In this document: piece by piece, positions 1 to 8,979 of the stretch
Layout of the letters: each line of letters opens with the position of its first letter
How positions within the stretch are numbered: the first letter of the stretch is position 1
Assembly: GCA_003116995.1 (NCBI GenBank)
Contig: BDSL01000066.1
Span: forward strand, 186,001 to 250,000
Length of the DNA: 64,000 nucleotides
Reading direction: 5' to 3'
Source of the DNA: Yamagishiella unicocca
Lineage: Eukaryota; Chlorophyta; Chlorophyceae; Chlamydomonadales; Volvocaceae
Program-made: the position numbers and the translations under genes
Notes under the pieces: model-generated
Seen by the model: only the letters and a program-made list of their open reading frames with translations
The model's database searches: none
What the model was told of the DNA's origin: nothing

Positions 1-997
1 TACAGAGAGGGAGCAGTTGGCGCGGAGCGCCGCGGTCCGGCAAGACGCGAAGTGGACCTGAAGGAGTCTGATGGCGGTGTCACAGAGCCATGTAAGCAAG
101 TGGGCCAGCATCCGTAGGGCCCGTAACTTAAATACCATGCCAATCGGTCGCGCTATAAAGGCGCGTCGAGTCCTACTGCCAACGTAAAGGCACGCGGTGA
201 CCCGTGCTGGAGGATTCGTTGCAAGGATGCCACGCCCCAGCGCCGGCACGTACGTTCCACCGGCACTGGTTCCGGAGCCAGGACATCTGCGTTCCCGCTT
301 GTATGCTGTTGCCGTAACTACAGCGCCTCTGTAGCTGTTAGGATTGATTGCGTCATGGATTCGGTTTCCACTCGTTTCGACAGCGATGGGGACACGTGTG
401 AATCTCGCGATTCAGGTCGGGCGCAGGGCCCTTCTGACCAAATCCGTTGGTGCCGCAGAGTACTTAGCGGAACCACGCCTCATTCCTCGGCGTGGTTCTT
501 CTGCTTGGTTGTTTTGGTTGTGCTTCTACACAATGTAACGCACCGCGCTTGAAGAACGCCCGCGGCTCCTTGCTGCGTGAATAGGTCACGAGGTCGACGC
601 AGCCGCAGTCAGCGCCGCCTTTACGTTTGGAACTTGAGACCCTGCAGCTTGGTAACCTGCAGCCCGCCTGCCAGCAGCGCCAGTCCGCGGGGCTGTGGTG
701 CCGCGCGCCCGCGCCACCCAGCATCAGGTCGAGAGCAGAAGAGTGTTACACCTGGTGTCGGCGACAGCTGTGGGGCATGACAAGGAGGCAAACATGAGCT
801 GTGGCTGGAGCCACAGTTGCACAGCCTGCCATTCACGCACAATATGTATTTAGGGCTGCGGCTGGGAGCCGGAAGACAGCAGGTAGCCAGCATAGTGCTG
901 GCATAGGGGGTTGAGCCAGCATAGTGCCTTAGTGCCGGCCTGGACGACGAACGAAATCAACCCAAGGCCCGCCGATGTTGGCCACCGCATGCCAGCC
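1..997. other. No recognisable gene at left edge
   Basis: Only short overlapping open frames on both strands are seen, none with a recognisable motif or convincing splice sites. A short direct repeat around CATAGTGC sits near 893-932. This stretch lies downstream of the minus-strand remnant at 998-2960 and may hold its 3' part or UTR, but nothing supports a specific exon. Confidence 0.4.
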
Positions 998-1221
998 TCA
1001 CAGCCGCAAGCGCACCACGCCAGCGAAAGGCTGCGCCACCTCAGCTGAGTTGGCAACCAGCCACAGTGTCTCGCTCGGCACCTGGCCTAGGCGCCACTCC
1101 AGGCCCGTCCGGAACCACCAGTGCCGCATGATGTCCTCGCATATGTTGAGGATGGTGTCCCGCTTGTAAGCGCACTTGGCCATGAGCAGGACGTTGCCCC
1201 CCACGGAGCCGTCGCCTTGCC

Positions 1222-1441
1222 GTCATCGGCCGGCTGCCAGATGGCCACCAGTTGCTGCAGTTCCTGCTGCCGCTTGATGACATAGGCAGGGTGTCCAACG
1301 CGCGCGCGGTCAAGTACGCTGCGCGGGGCTTCCCTGGCCATCTGGCAGCCGGCCGATGACTGGGAAGCCCCGCGCAGCGTACTTGACCGCGCGCGCGTCC
1401 GACACCCCGCCTATGTCATCAAGCGGCAGCAGGAACTGCAG
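1222..1441. repeat. Interleaved inverted repeat, A-B-A'-B' order
   Basis: Segment A (1222-1247) recurs as its reverse complement at 1335-1360. Segment B (about 1250-1334) recurs as its reverse complement at 1362-1441, with only a few mismatches. The order is therefore A, B, A', B' rather than the A, B, B', A' of a simple palindrome. It overlaps the coding-looking block at 1341-998. Confidence 0.85.
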
Positions 1442-2094
1442 CCTGCCCCGGGCGCAGCAGCGCAGGAACCTGTGTGGAGCAGGGAGGCATGGGGTGCTTT
1501 AGACGTTGGCGTCTGTATGTGTAGTGTAGTAAGGAGGCATGGCAGGGCAGACGGATGATGCACGGGGCGTGAAGACGCTGGCATGGCAGTGTGGTGAGGG
1601 AGACGACATCTCTGCTGGGCGCCAGGCGGCACGCAGTGGACATGGTACACGCATACTACGCAAGGCGCCGCCAGCTGAGGCCAGGTGGGGCAACAAGGGG
1701 GGCATCGAGGCGTATTTTGAACGCCAGAGTGGTAGGGGGAGGGACTCACTGCTCGTGGACCCTGATGGAGCCGCAGGGGCGCAGGAGGGCCATGGCAGCA
1801 CATAGGTCAAACGAAGCCAGGAGCTCGTGTTCCGTCAGGTATGGGCGCAGCGTCACCTGGACGTGCTGCGGGCCTGTACAAGTGGAACAGGGAGGGATGG
1901 CAAGTGGGCAGGGGGTGGTGAGGGAGCGCCAGTACGCATGTACATGCGGAGGTAGGAGGACCTGCAGGTATGGGCACATAACACGTGTATGGACTGCTGG
2001 CACAGGCAAAGTGTGCGTTCCCACGCTGATTGGCTGGCATATGTAGCAATGGACGTACCGGACTGGGTGGAGAGGGACAGGTTGAGCGTCCGCT

Positions 2095-2571
2095 CCGTGA
2101 AGCCACCCGGCACGAAACGGGTTCCCCCCAGGCAGAGAGGCGTGCGCCGAGCGAGAGCGTCGGCGGCAGCGCTGGGCAGCGTCAGGAGGTCCAGGCACGG
2201 AAGGGCGATCTTGTGCTCCTGTGTGTCCTGGTCACGACAGGCGTCGTACACAGCGCCGTGGAGGGTATCCACGATGGCGAGTTTGGCCTCCAGAACAGTG
2301 GCTGGTGGCAGGCTCTCACTGAGCGTTGCATTCCTGGCAATGCTCAGTGAGAGCCTGCCACCAGCCACTGTTCTGGAGGCCAAACTCGCCATCGTGGATA
2401 CCCTCCACGGCGCTGTGTACGACGCCTGTCGTGACCAGGACACACAGGAGCACAAGATCGCCCTTCCGTGCCTGGACCTCCTGACGCTGCCCAGCGCCGC
2501 CGCCGACGCTCTCGCTCGGCACACGCCTCTCTGCCTGGGGGGAACCCGTTTCGTGCCGGGTGGCTTCACGG
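2095..2571. repeat. Near-perfect palindrome with 230-bp arms
   Basis: The left arm 2095-2325 and right arm 2342-2571 are reverse complements with only scattered single-base differences, around a spacer of about 16 bp. The left arm in minus-strand orientation is coding-looking and continues into further coding sequence at 2094-2050. The right arm is therefore the inserted inverted copy. It separates the coding block at 2623-2572 from its apparent continuation. Confidence 0.9.
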
Positions 2572-2960
2572 CGTCCCGTCGCATGCTGGGCTCCAGCCTG
2601 CAGCCCATCATAGCCACGGCCACCTGAGGGCGAGCGGGTGCGGAGTGGAGGCTGGCACGGGCCTCGTCCTCGCTGGGGGATCGGTGGTCAATGCCCTGTG
2701 CCCCAGGGAGGAGTGGCGGTGCTTCTCGGGGGCTGGCTCTGCGACACCTGCTAGGACGTGGGCCGGGGGCAGAAGGAGCAGGGCGGTCTGGTTGGCCGGG
2801 GGCAGTGTGAGTAATGTCATGCAAGGAGCACGTCAGGGTTGCCGCTGCGCCTTTTGAGGCCGTTGGCCGGGTGGAGGGGTGTGTGTGCTATCCCAGGTTC
2901 ACAGAAAGCACACTTACGGCGGCGCTTGATGGTGAGCACAGCAGCAGCCGATTGCGCCAT

Positions 2961-4509
2961 GGTCGCACGCGTCCGTGGGATGTTGGGCAGGGTGCCTGGA
3001 GGGATGGAAGACGCGCGGGAGGTTGTGAGAAGGAGGTGTGGAAGTGGTGGAGGAGGGGCCGGCTGGGGGGCCATACGTATCACGTGCGGCCCAGTGCGCT
3101 GCAAGAAGGAACGCTGGGGGCAGCATTGGAGGATGCTGGGTGCGTGGTCGTTGCGCTTCCAGGAATGGCAGTGATTGGCATGCACGATAGGTGGGGTCAG
3201 AACAGGGTTCACTTACATGGTCACACCGTACGAATCATGTAATGGCGCAGCTTATCCGGATGTGCTCCCGCTGAATGCGCGTGTCGTCCCACTAATAGAA
3301 GATTGCGCCGTGCAGAAGGCCAGAACAGGTGCAGTTGTGCTGCTGGCAAGAAATTTCTGGCACTAGCTAGCTTCCCGTCAGAATAGCACGGAAGAAGCTC
3401 GATGCGTATCGTCACTAGGCTTCTGTCGGCTCAGGCGCTTACTTGTATGTGAATTTTACGCCAGGCGGTGGGGGAGCTCGACCCGCAAGGAAGGAGCTGT
3501 TGTGCGGTGGGCGACTCACCTGCAGCAGGTGTATGGCGTCGCGGAGTGAGTGAAACAGTACAACAGCAGTATCGGACGTAGTCGGCCGGTAGTTTCGCCG
3601 CCCAAGCATTCAGGCAATTGAAGAAAGACGGGTACCGTCTTCTTCGTGAAGCAGATGATCGTGTATGTTATTTTCGGTTTAGTATGCGTGGATGGAAGGG
3701 CGTGTGGAGGATGGGATCACGTGCTATCCTTGACTTGACTGGCTCGTCTTTTCCAGTGGTGGGCCTTGGCGTGCCCAGGGGTGCTTGGGTTGCCTTTCTT
3801 GTTAGGGTCCACTGTGTTGGGCGAGGTGAGGTGTCAAGTGTTTCGGGTGGCTTTCGGGGCGTCTGCTACCTGCAGCGCTGTCATCTCGTATGGTGCGGTG
3901 ATCTTTCCCCTTGGGTCTGGCCCGGCTTGCCTCTGTTGAGTCCAGGACATGGCCCCCCTTCTTGTCCTGGGTAAATGGGGCTTGAGGTCACGTAGATATT
4001 TTATTTATTTGTTGCGTTGCGAGGTATGTAAGGTACCTATGATACCGGTCCCCAGCCTGTATCGTGAGGCGGCGTACCAGCGTAGCGCATTCACGCGGTT
4101 TTCTCAGCTGGCGCTCTCTTTCATCGCCCCCCGTTTGCTACCATACTTTAATAGCCAACCCAATGTGGTACCATGGACATGCTGCTATTCCTCTTGCGTT
4201 CTAGGGCACTGTGAGTTGCGCTCGTCCGGCCCACCAGTGCCCACCTTCTATAAAAAACGCCTGTTAGGGGTATGCATTGTTTTGCATCTGCCAGACGGCA
4301 ATCCCGCCCGTCCGTTCGCGGCTGCTGGTTCCCGGACATTTTGCGATCTTTTTGCGCGCAGCTTCCCAGCCCCAGCTGTAAATTTTGGTACTGGGGACTT
4401 GTATTGTGCTCCCGGCCAAGCGGAAATGCGGCCCGTCTTAGCTGTTTCTCCGGCCACTACTTTTCGGCATCGGCAGTACAATGTACGGGCTCGGTGCGCG
4501 TATTACACG
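2961..4509. other. No gene recognised
   Basis: Short frames on both strands, none with motifs or splice-site support. The open frame at 3949-4686 is mostly anonymous sequence that runs by chance into the LINE ORF2 tail from about 4510, so it is not called as a gene. Confidence 0.5.
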
Positions 4510-5062
4510 GTCACGGCCCTTTTCACGGCCGACTTCCGGGCCCGCCTCAGTGCGTTTGCCGAGCTGGGGCTGGCCCCCCGCGGGTGGGGTGCCGTCCCGT
4601 CCGATCACCCCTTCCTCGCCGCCTCGCCCGCGGGGGAGGTGGTCTTCACGGGCCGCCCGGGTGCCCAGGAGTGGCCCGACGGTTGACTCGGGTGCGGTTT
4701 TCTGGGCGTGTTTGGGTTATGGGGCCTTAGGCCCCCGCTCGGCTGTCTTTTGTGGGTGCTTTTGGGCTCTGGGGCTTGGGGCCCCCGTTTTGCCGGGACG
4801 CGTTCCTTGCGTCTCGCTGCTGGCTTGGTGCAGGTGGTTCGTGTTTTCTGGACGCGCTTGTTCTCCTCCCCGTGCTTTGAGTTGTGCGTGCTGCCTTCTC
4901 CGTGTCCTCGTGTTTGGCTGCCTTCGGCTTTTGCCCCTTCCCGGCCGGTGAGGGCGGGCTCTTTTGCCCAGTGACCTGTGTCGTGGTCTGGCCCATCGGG
5001 CCCGCCTGGTTGCACTTCCGCGCTTGAGCCGTTCTGGCTCCCTTGCAATACTCGCATTCTTT
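4510..5062 (+). mobile_element. 5'-truncated L1-type LINE, 3' end only
   Basis: Residues encoded at 4525-4686 (RLSAFAELGLAPRGWGAVP and PFLAA, ending in PDG and a stop) match the last part of the LINE ORF2 at 11595-11757. The following 3' UTR (4687-5062) parallels 11758-12128, with shared GTGAGGGCGGGCTCTTTTGCC and GTCTGGCCCATCGGGCCCGC blocks. The copy ends in a tail with CTCGCATTCT. Similarity begins abruptly near 4510, the usual sign of incomplete target-primed reverse transcription. Confidence 0.85.
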
Positions 5063-5082
5063 TCACATATGACTTTCAGAAG

Positions 5083-5254
5083 TCTCCGTCCTGCATTCGG
5101 TCATTTGGCTCTGCGCTCCGTCTGTGCTGCTCGTCCGACCCGTGTACCATAGTCTAAAGTACGGCACGCATCGGCGGTAGTTTCATACGGACTCGTCTGG
5201 GGAAAATCCCGCTACAATGGTTCTGGCTCTCCTGTAATCCTCGCATTCTGCTTA
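5083..5254 (+). mobile_element. Short chimeric element: LINE upstream unit plus LINE 3' tail
   Basis: Bases 5083-5220 match 8980-9112, the sequence immediately before the long LINE copy. At the shared CTACAATGG (ending at 5220 and 9112) the two diverge. Here the next bases are only the last 35 bp of the LINE 3' tail (TTCTGGCTC...GCATTCTGCTTA). The unit is about 170 bp, has no coding potential and follows directly on the truncated copy ending near 5062. It may be a SINE-like or internally deleted derivative, or a second truncated insertion at the same target. Confidence 0.7.
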
Positions 5255-5336
5255 AAAATGCGTATGAAGGCCGACGAGGGAAGGCGCGTGGCAAGAAGAC
5301 ATGTAATCATGCAGGACGTGTAATTGACGGTTGGCT

Positions 5337-5434
5337 AGCCACGTCGCGGCATGCGCGTGCTGCGACGTGGCTACTGATATACATCGACCATCGACGGCAT
5401 GCGCGTGCCGTCGATGGTCGATGTATATCAGTAG
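5337..5434. repeat. Two adjacent perfect hairpins with the same loop sequence
   Basis: Hairpin 1 (5337-5372) has an 11-bp stem AGCCACGTCGC. Hairpin 2 (5371-5434) has a stem of about 29 bp starting CTACTGATATACATCG. Both close on a core of GGCATGCGCGTGC type. They overlap by two bases. No coding sequence surrounds them. Confidence 0.85.
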
Positions 5435-8400
5435 GTACAAGAGAATCGCAGGTCTATAGGTCGCTGGCCAGAGGGGTGCGAGGCTGGCCTCACTTCGCTT
5501 ACCTTGTGGTGGTCTTGGGCGTAGAGTAGACGAATGTGCAGGAGGGGATGGAGGTTCGGTGTGGAGAGCCGCTTGGTGCGCGGTGGGAGCCTGCAGGGAG
5601 TGGAGGGATGGAAGTTAGTGGGATGCATGTGGGACGGAGCCTGCTGGCGCTACGTATGTAGCCAGATGGCCGACGGGCGGGCATGCCGTACAGTGCCTGG
5701 TGAGTAGTGATGGTGAGTAGTGATGCGACGCCGTGGATCGGGTGTGAATGCACACGGTTGGGATGCACGCTGTTGGATGGGAGGGATGAGGCAAATAAAC
5801 GCAATCGGGACCATGCGGCTTAAGTAGCAAGCGGAGGCCGGAAGAGGAGTGGACCAGTGGCCTATTAGTCTTCTGTGCGGAAGTGTGCCAGGCGTGGTGG
5901 CCTAATCAGTGATGTGTCCTAAGCGTAGGAAGTGTGTGTGGCGGACATACCCACACAGGAAGGCGGGCGAGGCAGGGCGGTCAAACTGATGGATTATAAT
6001 GCAAGCGTCTCTTCTCATGGGTTGCGAACCCATGTTCGCAAGTGTCATGGCCAGCAAGGAGGTTCCAGCAGTCGAGCCCCAGAACACAGCTAGCCTCCCA
6101 GCATCTGTCGTGATGCAATATGCGGAAAGAACGTTAGGTCCGCTGCGGCAGGACACCAAGGCGATTGGAATACGTACCGTTCGAGCTCGCATGGCATACG
6201 AGGCGCTCGACGTCGTCCAGGCTGCTTACAACGCGCTTCGGCCTCCCTAGGCCTCCTAACCGTGACACACCCAGCCGCAATGTTGCTGCATGATTATGTA
6301 GATAATTGGAACGTTGCGCAACAGATAATTCCGGCCCAAGGGCGGCCAGGACATCAGTAGCTGCAATAGCATTGTGTGCAGCATACGTGGTGTGGAATGT
6401 CTCCATGTGAATTGTATGCGGCAGTAGGTCTGTAGCCGCGCTATGACGCCGGAGCACATTGGTTTCCACAATATGCTGCCCTTAAGGTATTCCTGAAGCT
6501 CCCACGCTCGTCCGTCGTACCAGTCTGAATTAGTGTGGCGCGAATCCGCGCGGCCGCATGAGGTGCCGACGGGGCATCTCCCAATCCTGTAACAGCACCT
6601 GTCTCTCTGCGCCACCGCCGAAAAGTAAGACTCGCACGGCGGAAAAGAGTGTCAACAGAGCCGCGGGCGGGAGGGCGGGAATCGCGGCGCCGACTTGCGA
6701 TCTCGGGTCCGATCCCTTTTCTCGCTCCCGGGTGGCTAACATTCAAATATGTTGGAGTAACGAGGCTCCAGCGTCACCAGGCATGCAACTTAATTACGCC
6801 TCAAATCGCTCCGACTCCGGCCGCTTTTCTGCAACACCGCTAAGTGTCAATTTGCGATCCTTTCTACCTGGAAATGCCGCCGTTTAATACCGCCAGCTCC
6901 GCACTCGGGACCTTGGAGCCACCCCGGCAGCAGCAACCACTAACTGTCCCAGCTCTGCCCTCCCGCCCTCGCCGACCCTAGCCCCTCAAACCCTACGAGG
7001 CTGGCTTGCACTAGCCCGGGGTCGACCTGCAGCGGTGGGAGCCTGACGCCTGGCTCCGTGTTCAGACCGCGGGTCGGGAGTTGTCAGGGTGGCTCGCCCG
7101 TTCCTCCCGCAACCTCCGACCGCAACAACCTCTTATTTATTATTTATTTGCAAAGCCACAGGCTTCCCGATCACTCGGCCACCTGTCCACTGACTCCACC
7201 GGCTTCCCGCTGCCCCTGCCTGATGCAGCCAGGCGGTACCGTGCCGACTACACGCTCTGCATTGAGCAGCACGACACCAAGGTAGCCCGTGGTGTCCGAG
7301 CACACTCGATCCTGCTCCGGCCAACTGCAGATTCCAGCTCCGTACGGGCCGTCGCCCGTTACCTTGCCGCAATGGAGACCCTGCTCGCCCTAGCCAGCCG
7401 TTTCCCTGCTGGACCAACTCATGGCCACCTTCGCCGACCCCCCGTACAGTGCCTCCGCTGTGGATGCCCGATGCCGCCAACACCTGTGGAGCATGCGCCT
7501 ATACACGGGTGACGCGGCACACAGTGTCCTCCATGGTACCTTCCAACCCACCCGCCACGAAGGACCCCGGGCCACAGGCCCGGGGGAACGGGGCGCCAAC
7601 GGCAACGAGCATGAACAGGGGGGGAGGGAGGGGCGTTCGCGAGGATAGCTGAGGCTGCCAGTCGACGTTGCCACGGACTGAGGCTGAAGATACGCTTAAC
7701 TCATGCGAATCCTAGTGATGAAGGCGGGGTCCATTCTACTGCCTTCCTTTACAACAACCCGGCTCACTAAGCGGGCCTTATCCATGTACGGTCGCTCGGC
7801 CTTGGAGGTTCCCCTTTATTGCGGGCCCTACGCAAGTACCGGCCTGTACCGGCACTTCAGAAAACTCCATTCTACGATCCCGGCCTATGCCGCAGACGGT
7901 CTCGGTTTATTTTCAGCAGGGAATGGCATGACGAGCATCGCCCGCGCGGCTTCCCGACGCTCGCTTGTATTGGCGTGCCCGATATCGGGACTTCCCCGCA
8001 ACACATCAATGACTTTCACTCACCGCCCCATATCCAGGTCTCACACAAAAGGGCGGGCTTCATTAGCACACTCTTTTATAAGGACCTTTGCAAATGTTCT
8101 ATGCCATCATAGTTATGACGGTCAGGTACCTAGCAGACCAGGTGGAAGACGTGGAAAGTGTCGGTGAGGCCTATTTCACCTGTGGATGTAATTACCTGCG
8201 CCGGATATACTACAAAGTATGAATATCAGAACGGAGTTCAGTGCAAGTTTGTTCAGGGGCAGAAAGTCAGCAGAGTTCATTTGGGTTGGACACTTTTTAC
8301 CCATGGAGGAGTGAGAAAAGGCCCTTTCGAAAAGGTAGGCGGTCACAATTCTTGTTATTTTGTCTAAATGAACCTCGTTATTTACTTAGCACACGAATAA

Positions 8401-8979
8401 ACGTTAGCGAAGACGCATTGACCTGTGCTGCCCGCATGCCCTACTGTTATCTTATTCCAGAGTCCCGAGTCTTGCTTTCTAAGGCTTAGTCATGACCATT
8501 CAGTCCTGAGTATTGAGCCCTGAGTCTTGAGTCCTGGGTCTTGTGTCCTGAGCCCTGAGCCTTTGAGTCCTGAGTCTTGAGTCCTGTCTCTTGAGTCCGG
8601 CCTAAAGTCATTACCCCACTGTCACTGCGCCCTGCATTCTGTGTCTGAAGCATAAAGCACTACACCAAGGATCCTGAAGCTGCGAGCGCCCAGCACGCTT
8701 AGTCCATCGGAAGTTACGGCCAGGATAGCAGGATTCAGTGTCCTGCCGCATGCAGACTATCCTATCGTAATCATTGAAACAAATAAGCGTACAACGTCCG
8801 CCACTTCCAAATCCAACAAGTACAGTGAACATACAAAACAACAGTCAACAACAACGACATTCAAAGCAGCCGAAGCAACCATTGCACATACCAAACATAA
8901 ATAGACATCTGATCTATAGGACACGCCTCTATCACGAACACGTTCATGATCTCGTTTTTCTCTGACAGGAGCACAGGAC
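5435..8979. other. Spacer with weak coding-like remnants
   Basis: No confident gene. An 83-codon ATG frame at 5999-6250 (+) has no recognisable domain. At 7160-7560 (+) a coding-looking stretch (RADYTLCIEQHDTKVARG, VRAVARYLAAMETLLALA), then a frame change near 7420 (LWSMRLYTGDAAHSVLHG), may be a decayed transposon protein. A vague resemblance to tyrosine recombinases is too weak to call. Around 8500-8600 short TGAGTCTTGAGTCC-type direct repeats occur. Confidence 0.4.

Larger units (their letters stand above)
998..2960 (-). pseudogene. Rearranged remnant of an unrecognised minus-strand gene
   Basis: Coding-looking blocks run 5'->3' on the minus strand. A possible first exon is 2960-2918 (starts MAQSAAAVLTIKRR, then a GTAAGT donor). 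A block at 2623-2572 follows an AG acceptor and contains AMMGCRLEPSMRRDA. Next is 2325-2050 (VLEAKLAIVDTLHGAV, ALPCLDLLTLPSAAADAL, GGTRFVPGGFTERTL), then about 1876-1762 (VTLRPYLTEHELLASFD), then 1341-998 (VLDRARVGHPAYVIKRQ, then CAYKRDTILNICEDIMRHWW). The last block changes frame near 1210, as if one base were lost in a GGC/GAC run, and ends with TGA at 998. Two inverted duplications interrupt the coding blocks. I do not recognise the family. The phase from the 2960-2918 exon to the next block does not fit, so that first exon is tentative. It is either a pseudogene or a gene with assembly errors. Confidence 0.4.

Noticed and set aside
1853..2824. 323-codon minus-strand open frame spanning the palindrome
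   Set aside because: It stays open only because the inverted copy happens to preserve the frame; it reads antisense sequence of the right arm. Only the flanking parts look coding.
3949..4686. 245-codon plus-strand open frame
   Set aside because: Only its last 55 or so codons are real coding sequence, the LINE ORF2 tail. The upstream part has no motif and joins by chance.
5999..6250. 83-codon ORF starting MQASLLMGCEPM
   Set aside because: It has an ATG and mixed codon use, but no domain, promoter or splice context; not enough to call a gene.
7081..7660. Tyrosine-recombinase (DIRS/Crypton-like) fragment
   Set aside because: The resemblance rests on a few residues around a frame change; catalytic Arg/His/Tyr positions cannot be assigned.
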